NCBI GenBank assembly: GCA_002280485.1
Contig: NCED01000012.1
Coordinates: 1-30,208, forward strand
Reading direction: 5' to 3'
DNA length: 30,208 nt
Origin: Caulobacterales bacterium 32-69-10
Lineage (GTDB): Bacteria > Pseudomonadota > Alphaproteobacteria > Caulobacterales > Caulobacteraceae
The notes under the pieces are model-generated. The model was not told the origin of the DNA, ran no database searches, and was given only the letters and a program-made list of their open reading frames with translations. A program made the position numbers and the translations under genes. Numbering within the stretch: position 1 is the first letter of the stretch; every line of letters starts with the position of its first letter. Positions 8,375-16,903 of this stretch are shown piece by piece.

Positions 8375-8926
8375 TCAGCTGGCGTTTCGCAGAGACGAGT
8401 CAACGTCTACTTCACTGCTTGAGGCAGCAGCGACGTGACGCGGCCGCGCATGACGCTTCGGGGATGCATTGGCGTGCTCGAGCCGTCCTCGCAGCCGCCG
8501 CATGAGATTTATGCAGATCCGCACTTCCTCATCTGGAAAATCGGCCATCAGCTCGCGGCGTAACGTATCGGCGACTTCGCCCATCCGCGCGACCAGCGGG
8601 TAGGCTTCCGGCGTCAGGTGCAGCCGGTTGACCCTCCGGTCCGAAAGGCAGGGACGCCGCTCGACCAATTCCTGCTCCTGAAGCTGATCGATGGTCCGGA
8701 CCAAAGTCGCCGGCTCCACCCCTGCGAGATCCGCCAAAGTCGTCTGGCTGACGCCTTCGGGAGATCGTGAGAGCCAGTAAAGGGCGGACCATCGCGCCGG
8801 GCTCATGTCTATGTCCCTCAGGCGCTCGTTCAACAGCGCACGCCACATCCGACCGGCGACGCTGAGTTCGCTGGCGAACTCATGCCGCTCGCCCGGCGTC
8901 AATGTCGGCATCTTAAGGGTCCCCAT
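8375..8926 (-). CDS. MarR-family transcriptional regulator (copy 2)
   Basis: A 183 aa winged-helix regulator sharing many positions with copy 1: RHEFA-x-EL at the N-terminus, W-x-ALYWL, GVSQT-x-LA, VEP-x-TLVRTID, and DRRVN-x-LHLT. Relative to copy 1 it has a C-terminal tail of about 30 residues rich in Ser, Ala, Arg and His, possibly disordered. The pair is convergent with only 68 bases between stops, suggesting an inverted duplication. A perfect palindrome lies 34 bases upstream of its ATG (8960-8977), as expected for an autoregulated MarR gene. The ligand and regulon are unknown. Confidence 0.88.
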   Translation of the reverse strand: MGTLKMPTLTPGERHEFASELSVAGRMWRALLNERLRDIDMSPARWSALYWLSRSPEGVSQTTLADLAGVEPATLVRTIDQLQEQELVERRPCLSDRRVNRLHLTPEAYPLVARMGEVADTLRRELMADFPDEEVRICINLMRRLRGRLEHANASPKRHARPRHVAAASSSEVDVDSSLRNAS

Positions 8927-8959
8927 AGCGCCCCGATCCGGCGAGAATCACAACCTCAA

Positions 8960-8977
8960 TGCACTACCCTTAGTGCA
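8960..8977. promoter_or_regulatory. Palindromic operator candidate upstream of MarR copy 2
   Basis: TGCACTA (8960-8966) and TAGTGCA (8971-8977) are perfect inverted arms around CCCT. Length and half-site style suit a MarR dimer. The location just upstream of the MarR start suggests autorepression, and it could also act on the divergent chemotaxis operon. I did not find a second copy in the window. Confidence 0.55.
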
Positions 8978-9012
8978 CGCCCGCGCCACAACTACTGCGT
9001 CAAAGCGCGCAT

Positions 9013-9032
9013 ATGATTTCAATTCAAATCAT
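9013..9032. promoter_or_regulatory. Palindrome ATGATTT-N6-AAATCAT upstream of the chemotaxis operon
   Basis: Seven-base arms pair perfectly around CAATTC, in the AT-rich part of the gap and about 200 bases before the globin-coupled receptor gene. The symmetry fits a dimeric regulator. It does not match the FNR/FixK consensus TTGAT-N4-ATCAA. Confidence 0.35.
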
Positions 9033-9234
9033 TATGTCGGCACAGATTGGAATTCATATAGTTGTGAGCGGTGTAATTGCTCGGTCCATTGTCTCAATAA
9101 TACTTAGACGCCCAAATAGCCTCAAGTATTTTTTAATGTAATGGCCCCAGTATGCATCAGAAGCCGCGATGGATGCTGGATCACCCAGGATCACCTAAGG
9201 CGCTGGCTACATTTGAAGGCTGGGGAACGGCTCT

Positions 9235-10773
9235 ATGACAAACGGTCGGGACTTGCAGGAACGCCTCGCGTTCATCCAGTTGGACAGCGCCTCGCGACGC
9301 ACCCTGGCCGAGGCCGGTCCGGCGCTGAAGACGGCCCTGCCGGCCGCCCTCGACGCCTTCTACGCCCAGGCGCGCCGGTTCCCGGGCGCGGCGAAGATGT
9401 TCCGGGACGAAAGCCACATCGACAAAGCCAAGGGCGCGCAACAGGTCCACTGGGACATCATCTCCGCCGGCGCTTTCGACCAGAGCTACGTGGCGAGCGT
9501 GGAGCGCATCGGCGCCGTCCACGCCCGCATCGGACTGGAGCCGCGCTGGTACATCGGCGGCTACGCGATCATCCTGGAAGAGCTGGTCAAGTCCCTGATC
9601 GCCGACCACGTCGCCAATCGCAAACGGTGGGCCAAACCGGACGACGGGGACGCTATCGGGCGGACGGTGGGCGCGGTGGTCAAGGCCGCCATGCTCGACA
9701 TCGACTTCGTCATCTCTGTTTATCTCGGCATCGCCGAAAAAGGCCGCCTCGAGGAAGAGGCCCGCAAGGCCGAAGCGGCCAAGATCCAGTCCCTCGTGGT
9801 CGAAGAGACCGCCAGGGGCCTCAAAGCCCTGGCCGCCGGCGACCTGACCTATCGGATCCAGGCCGAGTTCCCCGAGGAATATCAAAGGCTTCAGCAGGAT
9901 TTCGACGCCGCCATGGGGCAGCTGCAGGAATCGATGCGGGTGATCGTCTCCAACACGGAGAGCATGACCTCCGGGGCCAGCGAGATCGGCCAGGCGGCCG
10001 ACGACATGGCCAGCCGGACAGAACAGCAGGCCGCCGCCTTGGAAGAGACTGCCGCGGCCCTGGACGAAATCACCGCCACGGTGCGTCGCACCGCCGAGGG
10101 CGCCCAGCAGGCCAACGCCGTGGTGACCCAGGCCAAGGCGGACGCCGAACAGACCGGAGCCGTGGTGGGCGAGGCCGTCTCGGCCATGTCCGGGATCGAG
10201 CAGTCGGCCGACAAGATCAGCCAGATCATCGGGGTGATCGACGAGATCGCCTTCCAGACCAATCTTTTGGCCCTCAACGCGGGCGTAGAGGCGGCCAGGG
10301 CGGGAGACGCCGGCCGGGGCTTCGCCGTCGTCGCGTCCGAGGTCCGCTCCCTGGCGCAGCGCTCCGCTGAGGCCGCTAAGGAGATCAAGGCCCTGATTTC
10401 GGCCTCGACCCGACAGGTCAAGGAGGGCGTCGAGCTGGTCGGCCGGACTGGCGACGCCTTGCAGCGGGTGGTTGGCCAGGTTTCGCAGATCACCAGCCTG
10501 GTGGCCGAAATCGCCGCCTCGGCCCAGGAGCAATCCACCGCCCTGGCGGAGGTCAATGTGGCGGTCAACCAGATGGACCAGATGACCCAGCAGAATGCGG
10601 CGATGGTCGAGCAATCCACCGCCGCCAGCCACTCACTGGCGAATGAATCCCATGCGCTGGCGCAGTTGATCTCCGGATTCGACATCGGGGCCCGTGGGGC
10701 CGCGCCGACGCCCGGCCGTCGCCCCGCCTCTCGCCACGCCGCCAACGCCCCCGCCCTCTTGAAGAGCGCCTGA
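9235..10773 (+). CDS. Globin-coupled methyl-accepting chemotaxis protein (HemAT type)
   Basis: A 512 aa soluble receptor with no membrane helix. Residues about 8-175 form a globin-coupled sensor domain. H96 in VHARIGLEPRWYIGGY is the expected proximal haem ligand, with the family's W-Y-x-G-x-Y block right after it. A short HAMP-like stretch (about 190-240) leads to the signalling domain (about 250-490), whose tip [20 protein letters not shown] is nearly identical to that of the double-PAS receptor at 2943-4754. By family, such proteins bind oxygen at haem and drive aerotaxis through CheA. There is no C-terminal CheR pentapeptide. It is the first gene of the chemotaxis operon, where C. crescentus has the transmembrane receptor mcpA; the next gene starts one base after its stop. 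Confidence 0.92.
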   Translation: MTNGRDLQERLAFIQLDSASRRTLAEAGPALKTALPAALDAFYAQARRFPGAAKMFRDESHIDKAKGAQQVHWDIISAGAFDQSYVASVERIGAVHARIGLEPRWYIGGYAIILEELVKSLIADHVANRKRWAKPDDGDAIGRTVGAVVKAAMLDIDFVISVYLGIAEKGRLEEEARKAEAAKIQSLVVEETARGLKALAAGDLTYRIQAEFPEEYQRLQQDFDAAMGQLQESMRVIVSNTESMTSGASEIGQAADDMASRTEQQAAALEETAAALDEITATVRRTAEGAQQANAVVTQAKADAEQTGAVVGEAVSAMSGIEQSADKISQIIGVIDEIAFQTNLLALNAGVEAARAGDAGRGFAVVASEVRSLAQRSAEAAKEIKALISASTRQVKEGVELVGRTGDALQRVVGQVSQITSLVAEIAASAQEQSTALAEVNVAVNQMDQMTQQNAAMVEQSTAASHSLANESHALAQLISGFDIGARGAAPTPGRRPASRHAANAPALLKSA

Positions 10774-10774
10774 G

Positions 10775-11074
10775 ATGACCGACGCCGCTCTTGGCGACAG
10801 CTTTCGGCTGCCCGCCGTCCTCGATCTGAACGCCGCTGTACCCCTGCGCAGCGAGTTCCTGCGCCGCCGCGGCTCGTCCCTCGATATCGACGGATCCGAC
10901 GTGGAGCGCCTCGGGGGCCTTTGCCTGCAGGTGCTGCTTAGCGCCCAGGCGGCCTGGGCGCTCGACAACATCGCCTTCCGGCTCAGCCGCCCATCGCCCG
11001 CCCTTCAGGAAGCCCTCCAGCTCCTTGGCGCGCAGGCCTTAGCCGAAGACCGCCCAGAGGAGACAAGCCATTGA
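10775..11074 (+). CDS. cheX: STAS-domain protein of the chemotaxis operon (CheX position)
   Basis: A 99 aa single STAS domain, the fold of anti-sigma-factor antagonists. The segment LDIDGSDVERLGGLCLQVLL matches the STAS core, but the usual D-S-S-G-L, whose serine is phosphorylated in SpoIIAA-type proteins, reads L-G-G-L-C. Phosphorylation at that site is therefore not possible. It occupies the place of the small gene called cheX in the Caulobacter operon and cheS in the Sinorhizobium operon. Its biochemical job is not clear from sequence. It starts one base after the receptor stop and its own stop overlaps the TTG start of cheY. The symbol is given by position and is not meant to imply the CheX phosphatase of other bacteria. 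Confidence 0.8.
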   Translation: MTDAALGDSFRLPAVLDLNAAVPLRSEFLRRRGSSLDIDGSDVERLGGLCLQVLLSAQAAWALDNIAFRLSRPSPALQEALQLLGAQALAEDRPEETSH

Positions 11075-11436
11075 GCAAGCGAATCCTGACCGTCGACGAC
11101 TCCCGGACCATGCGCGACATGCTGCGCCTGGCGCTAGAACAGGCGGGCTTTTCCGTCTTCCAGGCCGAAGACGGCGTGCACGGGCTGGAAGTGCTCGAAG
11201 ACGAGCTTCCGGACGTCATCATCACCGACATCAACATGCCTCGCATGGATGGCTTCGGCTTCATCGAGGGCGTGCGCAACGAGGAGCGGCTGCGGGGCAT
11301 CCCGATCCTGGTGCTCACCACTGAAAGCGATCCGACCAAGAAGGAACGCGCGCGCGCCGCCGGCGCCACCGGATGGATCATCAAGCCCTTCAACCCGGCC
11401 AAGCTGGTGGACGCCGTCCGCCGCGTCGCCGCCTGA
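11071..11436 (+). CDS. cheY: CheY response regulator (first)
   Basis: A 121 aa receiver with a complete active site: D9-D10, phospho-acceptor D53 (ITDINMPRMDG), T83 and K105 in IKPF. It begins at TTG, overlapping the preceding stop as TTGA, with GGAG eight bases upstream. It should be phosphorylated by the CheA encoded just downstream. Bacteria of this group have two or more CheY proteins, one usually acting on the flagellar switch and others serving as phosphate sinks. I cannot tell which role this one has. It corresponds by position to Caulobacter cheYI. Confidence 0.95.
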   Translation: MSKRILTVDDSRTMRDMLRLALEQAGFSVFQAEDGVHGLEVLEDELPDVIITDINMPRMDGFGFIEGVRNEERLRGIPILVLTTESDPTKKERARAAGATGWIIKPFNPAKLVDAVRRVAA

Positions 11437-11452
11437 ACATCAAGGCGCCCCC

Positions 11453-13609
11453 GTGGATCCCAACGACCCGATGGAGCAGATCAAGGCGACCTTCTTCCAG
11501 GAATGCGACGAGTTGCTCGCCGACCTGGAAGCCGGTCTCCTGGCGCTGGAATCTGGAGAATCCGACACCGACACTGTCAACGCCGTGTTCCGGGCGGTGC
11601 ATTCGGTGAAGGGCGGAGCCGGCGCCTTCGGCCTCGAAACGCTGGTCCGCTTCGCCCACGTGTTCGAAACGACCCTCGACCTCATGCGCTCGGGTCGCCT
11701 GTCGGCGACGGGCGAGGCCGTGCGGACCCTGTTGCGGGCTGCAGATGTGCTTGCCGATCTGGTGACCGCCGCCAAGACGGACGCGTCCACCGACGAGGCC
11801 CGGACAGCGGCGATCGCGGACGAACTTGCGGGCCTCAACACACTTCATGGCGGGAGCCAAAACGCGGGTGCGGACGAGCCGACCGAGGCCGACGCGGGCG
11901 ATGACCTCGAGATCGATTTCCAGCCGGTGGCTTTCACCGCGCCGTCACCGGCGGCCGGCGCCGGCTGGCGCATCACCTTCAAGCCTCGTCGGGAACTCTA
12001 CGCCAAGGCCAACGACGCGGCGATCCTGATGCGCGAGCTCGCGCGGTTGGGCTCGATGCAGGTGGACATGGATACAGCGGCGCTTCCGGGGCTGGAAGAG
12101 CTCGATCCGGAAGAGGCCTATCTGGCTTGGACGGTGGGCCTCGAAACCGATGCGACCGAAGAGGCCGTGCGGGAGGCCTTTGAATTCGTTGATGGCGACT
12201 GCGAACTGACTGTCGAGCCGTTGCAACCCGCCGCCGGCGAGCCAGGCGCCGGCGACGACATCCTCGGCCTTTTGCAGCGCCTGGCTGGGGAAACGCCTCC
12301 GGCCGCGGCCGCGGCCCCGGCCCCGGCGCTCCCCGCCGTGCGGACGGAGGCGTCGCCGACGCCCGAGCCGGCCGCGGAGCGCCCCGCCTCGACCCCCTTG
12401 CAGACGACCATCCGCGTCGACCTGGAACGGGTCGACAGGTTGATCGACCTGGTCGGCGAACTGGTGATCAACCAGGCCATGCTGGCCCAGCGGGTGGTTG
12501 AGGCCGGAATGGCTCGATCGTCGACCGTGGCCGTGGGCCTGGACGAGCTCGAGCAACTGACCCGCGGAATCCAGGACAGTGTGATGGCCATCCGCGCCCA
12601 ACCGGTGAAGTCCGTGTTCCAGCGCATGCCGCGGCTGGTTCGTGAGATCGCCAGCATGACCGGCAAACAGGCCAGGCTGATGACCGAGGGCGAAGGCACC
12701 GAAGTCGACAAGACGGTGATCGAGCGCCTGAGCGATCCGATCACCCACATGATCAGGAACGCGATCGACCATGGGCTCGAAAGCCCGGCCGACCGGATCG
12801 CCGTCGGCAAGTCGCCCGAGGGCACCGTCCGTCTGTCGGCCCAGCATCGCTCCGGCCGCATCGTCATCGAGGTCGCGGACGACGGCGCCGGGATCAACCG
12901 TAACCGGGTGCGCCAGATCGCCCTGAACAAGGGCCTGATCGATCCCCAGGCCCAGCTGTCCGACGAGGAGGTCGACAACCTCATCTTCCTGCCGGGGTTC
13001 TCGACGGCGGCCACCATTTCGGACGTGTCCGGCCGCGGCGTCGGCATGGACGTGGTCAAACGCTCGATCCAGGCGCTGGGCGGACGCATCACCATCACCT
13101 CCCGCCCCGGGGCGGGCTCCACCTTCAGCCTCAGCCTGCCTCTGACCTTGGCGGTGCTGGACGGCATGGTTGTCGGCGCCGCCGGCCAGACCCTCGTCGC
13201 CCCGCTCACCGCCATCATCGAGAGCCTGCAGCCCAAGGCCGAGGATGTGAAAGACCTGGGCCGGGGCCGGGTGCTGGCCGTCCGCGGCGCCTATGTGCCC
13301 CTGATCGAGATCGGCTCGGCGCTGGGCTACCGGACCGGGACATCCGACCCCACCGAGGGGGTGGTCCTGCTCGTCGAAAGCGATGTCGGCGGCCGGGCGG
13401 CCCTGCTGGTCGACGCCATCCACGGCCAGCGGCAGGTCGTGATCAAGAGCCTGGAGTCCAATTACCAGCGGGTCGACGGCGTGGCCGCCGCGACCATCCT
13501 GGGGGACGGCCGGGTGGCGCTGATCCTCGACGTCGACGCCGTCGTCGCGCGCCATGGCGCCGGGTCTTTGCGGGCTGAGCCCGCGCCGTCTCTCCAACTC
13601 GCGAGCTGA
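11453..13609 (+). CDS. cheA: Chemotaxis histidine kinase CheA
   Basis: From the GTG at 11453 (AAGG seven bases upstream) the protein is 718 aa; the longer open frame overlaps cheY. Domains: phosphotransfer P1 about 5-110 with H50 in AVHSVKGGAGAFGL; a P2-like alpha/beta region about 155-260 that would dock CheY or CheB; an Ala/Pro-rich linker about 275-315; P3 dimerisation about 318-385; P4 ATPase with N-box HMIRNAIDHGLE near 430, G1 DDGAGIN near 476 and G2 GRGVGMD near 526; and a P5 CheW-like domain about 560-700. All catalytic motifs are intact. It is the only cheA in the window, so both the operon receptor and the satellite receptors probably report to it. Confidence 0.97.
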   Translation: MDPNDPMEQIKATFFQECDELLADLEAGLLALESGESDTDTVNAVFRAVHSVKGGAGAFGLETLVRFAHVFETTLDLMRSGRLSATGEAVRTLLRAADVLADLVTAAKTDASTDEARTAAIADELAGLNTLHGGSQNAGADEPTEADAGDDLEIDFQPVAFTAPSPAAGAGWRITFKPRRELYAKANDAAILMRELARLGSMQVDMDTAALPGLEELDPEEAYLAWTVGLETDATEEAVREAFEFVDGDCELTVEPLQPAAGEPGAGDDILGLLQRLAGETPPAAAAAPAPALPAVRTEASPTPEPAAERPASTPLQTTIRVDLERVDRLIDLVGELVINQAMLAQRVVEAGMARSSTVAVGLDELEQLTRGIQDSVMAIRAQPVKSVFQRMPRLVREIASMTGKQARLMTEGEGTEVDKTVIERLSDPITHMIRNAIDHGLESPADRIAVGKSPEGTVRLSAQHRSGRIVIEVADDGAGINRNRVRQIALNKGLIDPQAQLSDEEVDNLIFLPGFSTAATISDVSGRGVGMDVVKRSIQALGGRITITSRPGAGSTFSLSLPLTLAVLDGMVVGAAGQTLVAPLTAIIESLQPKAEDVKDLGRGRVLAVRGAYVPLIEIGSALGYRTGTSDPTEGVVLLVESDVGGRAALLVDAIHGQRQVVIKSLESNYQRVDGVAAATILGDGRVALILDVDAVVARHGAGSLRAEPAPSLQLAS

Positions 13610-13612
13610 CCG

Positions 13613-14074
13613 ATGACCGATCCCAACCTTCCGCACGCCAATCGGGAACTCATCTCGTTCCGCATCGGGGCTCAGGAGTTCTGCGTCGACATCATGGCGA
13701 TCCGCGAGATTCGCGGGTGGACGCCGGCGACCGCCCTGCCCCACGCGCCTGACTTCGTCCGTGGCGTGATCAACCTGCGCGGCATGGTCCTGCCCGTGAT
13801 CGACCTGGCCGCCCGCCTCGGCCTCGGCGCCGCCGAAGCCACCGCCCGGCATGTCATCATCGTGGCGAGGATCGGGTCGCGGACCGTAGGCATGCTGGTC
13901 GACGCCGTGTCCGACATCCTGACGGTCTCTGACGAGACGGTGCAGCCGGCGCCGGATGTGGGCTGCGACGCCGTCAAGGCCTTCACCAGCGGCATCCTCG
14001 CGGTCGACGGTCGGATGATCAGCCTGATCACCCTTGAGACCATCCTCCCCGAAATGGAGGCCGAAGCCGCATGA
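13613..14074 (+). CDS. cheW: CheW chemotaxis coupling protein (operon copy)
   Basis: A 153 aa CheW with [20 protein letters not shown], then [10 protein letters not shown] and [13 protein letters not shown]. It is a close paralogue of the satellite CheW at 2477-2941, including the shared EAT-x-RHVI segment. It couples receptors to CheA in the array. Its ATG follows the cheA stop after three bases, and its end overlaps cheR in ATGA. It corresponds by position to Caulobacter cheWI. Confidence 0.96.
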   Translation: MTDPNLPHANRELISFRIGAQEFCVDIMAIREIRGWTPATALPHAPDFVRGVINLRGMVLPVIDLAARLGLGAAEATARHVIIVARIGSRTVGMLVDAVSDILTVSDETVQPAPDVGCDAVKAFTSGILAVDGRMISLITLETILPEMEAEAA

Positions 14075-14931
14075 ACGCTCCCGCACGATCCCCTGCGCCC
14101 GCTCCCCGGACGCCCAGCTTGGTCGAGGGCGAGTTCGTCTTCACGGCCGAGCACTTCGCCCAGATCAGGGCGCTGCTCTACGAGGACTCCGGCATCAGCC
14201 TGCCCGAGAGCAAGGCCACGCTGGTCTACTCGCGCCTGGCCAAGCGTCTGCGCCGCCTCGGCCTCACCAGCTTCGGCGAATACTGCGCCCTGGTCAGCGG
14301 CGCGGACGGGACTGAGGAGCGGCGGGCGATGATGTCGTTCCTCACCACCAATGTGACCCGCTTCTTCCGCGAGCCGCACCACTTCGACCACCTGCGCGAA
14401 CACCTCCCCGGCTGGGCGGCCAAGGGCCCCGTCCGCCTGTGGTCGGCCGGATGCTCCACCGGCCAGGAGCCTTATTCCATGGCTCTCACCGTCCTGGCCT
14501 GCCTGCCCAACGCGGCCGAGCTCGATATCCGCATTCTCGCCACCGACATCGATCCCGTCGTGGTGGGCCAGGCCCACGCCGGCCTGTACCCGGACGACCT
14601 GGTCGACGCCATACCGGCCGACATGCGCCGGGGCGCCTTGAAACGCGACGGCTCCGGCTGGCGGATGGAGGATCGGGTCCGCCGGCTCATCGCCTTCAAG
14701 GAGCTGAACCTGATGCAGGCCTGGCCGATGCGCGGCCGGTTTCAGGCGATCTTCTGCCGGAACGTGGCGATCTATTTCGACCTGCCGACCCAGGAGCGGT
14801 TGTGGGGTCGGTTCGCCGACGCTCTCACGCCCGACGGCCGCCTTTACATCGGCCATTCGGAGCGGGCGAGCGACCCGCGGTTCTGCAGCGACGGGCTGAC
14901 CGTCTACCGCCTTGAAGGACGCGCGCGATGA
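14071..14931 (+). CDS. cheR: Chemotaxis protein methyltransferase CheR
   Basis: A 286 aa protein. An N-terminal helical domain (about 22-95) precedes a Rossmann-type domain with the SAM-binding motif [16 protein letters not shown], the acidic ATDID, and [10 protein letters not shown] near the C-terminal half, all standard for CheR. N-terminal helix content fits receptor docking. It transfers methyl groups from SAM to receptor glutamates for adaptation. Residues 1-20 are Pro/Ala-rich and look disordered. A receptor here with a CheR-tethering pentapeptide is the double-PAS protein at 2943-4754. Start and stop both overlap neighbours as ATGA. Confidence 0.96.
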   Translation: MNAPARSPAPAPRTPSLVEGEFVFTAEHFAQIRALLYEDSGISLPESKATLVYSRLAKRLRRLGLTSFGEYCALVSGADGTEERRAMMSFLTTNVTRFFREPHHFDHLREHLPGWAAKGPVRLWSAGCSTGQEPYSMALTVLACLPNAAELDIRILATDIDPVVVGQAHAGLYPDDLVDAIPADMRRGALKRDGSGWRMEDRVRRLIAFKELNLMQAWPMRGRFQAIFCRNVAIYFDLPTQERLWGRFADALTPDGRLYIGHSERASDPRFCSDGLTVYRLEGRAR

Positions 14932-15965
14932 GCAAGATCCGAGTGCTGATCGTCGACGACTCCCCGACCATGCGGGTGCTCATCGCCAATATTCTGCGCC
15001 GCGATCCCGAGATCGAGGTGATCGGATCGGCCGACGATCCCATGCAGGCGCGAGAGGCGATCAAGGCCCTGAACCCGGACGTGATCACCCTCGACGTCGA
15101 GATGCCGAAGATGAACGGCATTGAGTTTCTCGAGCGGCTGATGCGGCTGCGGCCGATGCCGGTGGTGATGGTCTCAACCCTCACCCAGGCCGGCGCGGAC
15201 ACCAGCCTGCGCGCGCTCGAGCTCGGCGCCTTCGACTGCGTGGGCAAGCCCAGCGCCGACAGCGCTTCGTCCGGCTTTTCGGAGCTGAGCGACAAGGTCA
15301 AGGCCGCCGCGCGTTCCAAGATCCGCCCCCTCGCGCACACCCCCGTTTCGCCTCCCCCGGGACCGTTCCGTCCGAATGGCAAGATCGTAGCGATCGGATC
15401 GTCGACCGGAGGCGTCGAGGCCCTGGTGGGCCTGATCCAGCGGTACCCCGCAAACTGCCCCCCAACTGTGATCACTCAACACATGCCAGGAACCTTCACC
15501 CGCAGCTTCGCAGAGCGCCTGAACCGCCTATCGGCGGCGCAGGTCAGCGAGGCCGAGAACGGCGCCCCCCTCCAGATCGGGCGTGTCTACGTCGCCCCCG
15601 GCGGCGACCGCCACCTCGAGGTCGCCGGCACGGGCAAGGCCGCCCGCTGCTCCCTCAGCTCCGGCGACACCGTCAGCGGACACCGGCCCTCGGTGGACGT
15701 CCTTTTCCAGTCTGTCGCCGCCACCCAGGGCGCGCAGGCGGTCGGGGTCATCCTGACCGGTATGGGGCGCGACGGCGCGCAGGGCTTGCTGGCTATGCGC
15801 ACCGCCGGCGCCCGGACCATCGGCCAGGATGAAGCGAGCTGCGTCGTCTTCGGCATGCCCCGCGCAGCCGCCGACATCGGCGCCGTCGAAAGACAGCTGC
15901 CGATGCACCGCATCGCCGACGAAATTCTCAGCCTCGCCGGGGCGACGTCCAAGGAGCCCGCCTGA
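14928..15965 (+). CDS. cheB: Protein-glutamate methylesterase CheB
   Basis: A 345 aa protein with a receiver (about 1-120; D10-D11, phospho-acceptor D56 in [12 protein letters not shown]107), a short Pro-rich linker (about 133-150) and a C-terminal methylesterase/deamidase domain. The catalytic triad is visible as S159 (IGSSTGG), H185 (TQHMPGTFT) and D282 (TGMGRDG), with spacing as in Salmonella CheB. When phosphorylated by CheA it removes receptor methyl groups. ATGA overlap with cheR and a TGATG overlap with the next cheY show translational coupling. Confidence 0.96.
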   Translation: MSKIRVLIVDDSPTMRVLIANILRRDPEIEVIGSADDPMQAREAIKALNPDVITLDVEMPKMNGIEFLERLMRLRPMPVVMVSTLTQAGADTSLRALELGAFDCVGKPSADSASSGFSELSDKVKAAARSKIRPLAHTPVSPPPGPFRPNGKIVAIGSSTGGVEALVGLIQRYPANCPPTVITQHMPGTFTRSFAERLNRLSAAQVSEAENGAPLQIGRVYVAPGGDRHLEVAGTGKAARCSLSSGDTVSGHRPSVDVLFQSVAATQGAQAVGVILTGMGRDGAQGLLAMRTAGARTIGQDEASCVVFGMPRAAADIGAVERQLPMHRIADEILSLAGATSKEPA

Positions 15966-16354
15966 TGCCTGTCGCTTCTCAGATCAAGGTCCTAGTGGTC
16001 GACGATCAGCTCAGCATGCGGGCGCTGATCCGGAGCGGACTGCAACAGCTCGGCATCACCGAAGTGAACGAAGCCGCCGATGGCGAAGACGGCCTGCGGG
16101 CGCTCATCGCCCGGCCCGCCACCCTGGTCATCACGGACTTCAACATGCCCAAGCTCGATGGACTCGGGCTGCTCCGGGCGATCCGCGCGCACCCGCCGAT
16201 ACAGAGCACCGCGGTCATCATGCTGACCGGCCGCGCCGATCGGGACCTCGTCCAGCGGGCGGTCCAATTCGGGGTCAACAACTACCTGGTCAAGCCCTTC
16301 ACCGTAGCGACGCTGAAGGAAAAGATCGAAGGCGTATTCGGGGCCCTGACATGA
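15965..16354 (+). CDS. cheY: CheY response regulator (second)
   Basis: A 129 aa receiver with D13-D14, phospho-acceptor D58 (ITDFNMPKLDG), T in MLTGRAD and K in LVKPF, so it should be phosphorylatable. It matches the place of Caulobacter cheYII, the second CheY between cheB and cheD. The start overlaps the cheB stop by one base and the stop overlaps cheD as ATGA. Whether it or the first CheY contacts the flagellar motor is not decided by sequence. Confidence 0.94.
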   Translation: MPVASQIKVLVVDDQLSMRALIRSGLQQLGITEVNEAADGEDGLRALIARPATLVITDFNMPKLDGLGLLRAIRAHPPIQSTAVIMLTGRADRDLVQRAVQFGVNNYLVKPFTVATLKEKIEGVFGALT

Positions 16355-16902
16355 GCAACGCCATGATCAGCCCAACCCCGGCCCCCGATCGGCGCGTCCA
16401 CATCGTACAGGGCGAGTTCGCCATCAGCGCGGACCCGGCCGACATGCTCACCACCATCCTCGGCTCGTGCGTCGCGGCCTGTATTCGCGATCCGATAGCC
16501 CGCGTCGGCGGGATGAACCACTTCCTCCTGCCAGGGGAGATCGGAGCCGAAGGGGTGCGTTATGGCGTGAACGCCATGGAGCTGCTGGTCAACGGCCTGC
16601 TCCAACGCGGCGCCCGTCGGGAACGGCTGTCAGCGACCATCTTCGGCGGCGCCAACGTCGTGCCCGGCCTATCGGACATCGGCGCGCAGAACGCGGAGTT
16701 CGCCGAGCGCTTCTTCAAGGAGGAAGCCATCACCTTCGCCGGCGGCAGCACCGGCGGAGGTCGGGCCCGACGGATTCAGTTCTGGCCCTACGAGGGCAGG
16801 ACCCGGCAGCAATACCTGGAGCGCCACGAGAGCGTGGGCATCGAGCGGCCGTTCGTGCGCCCGACGCCCCAAGCCGACACCGGGTCGTTGGAGCTATTTT
16901 GA
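16351..16902 (+). CDS. cheD: Receptor glutamine deamidase CheD
   Basis: A 183 aa protein starting at the ATG that overlaps the cheY stop (ATGA). The active site is complete: C40 in LGSCVAAC, H57 in GGMNHFLLP and T34 six residues before the cysteine, the same relative spacing as the Cys-His-Thr triad of Thermotoga CheD. GGANV, also typical, lies downstream. It deamidates selected receptor glutamines before methylation. The last 25 residues form a polar tail. The next gene starts one base after its stop. Confidence 0.95.
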   Translation: MSNAMISPTPAPDRRVHIVQGEFAISADPADMLTTILGSCVAACIRDPIARVGGMNHFLLPGEIGAEGVRYGVNAMELLVNGLLQRGARRERLSATIFGGANVVPGLSDIGAQNAEFAERFFKEEAITFAGGSTGGGRARRIQFWPYEGRTRQQYLERHESVGIERPFVRPTPQADTGSLELF

Positions 16903-16903
16903 C

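Larger units (their letters stand above)
8927..9234. other. AT-rich regulatory gap before the chemotaxis operon
   Basis: This gap of 308 bases between the divergent MarR gene and the chemotaxis operon has no supportable gene. It holds two perfect palindromes (8960-8977 and 9013-9032) and a markedly AT-rich stretch from about 9005 to 9140. It must contain the MarR promoter and probably the operon promoter, but I could not identify convincing -35/-10, sigma-54 or FixK/FNR sites. GGGGA lies about 9 bases before the receptor ATG at 9235. Confidence 0.6.

Noticed and set aside
9059..9079. TTGTGAGCGG, resembling part of the lac operator
   Set aside because: It is not palindromic here and no LacI-type regulator or sugar gene is nearby, so it is chance similarity.
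11945..14086. Long minus-strand open frame (713 codons) opposite cheA and cheW
   Set aside because: It is a shadow of GC-rich coding DNA. The translation has Asp/His/Gly-rich low-complexity composition and no domain, while the plus strand encodes intact CheA and CheW.
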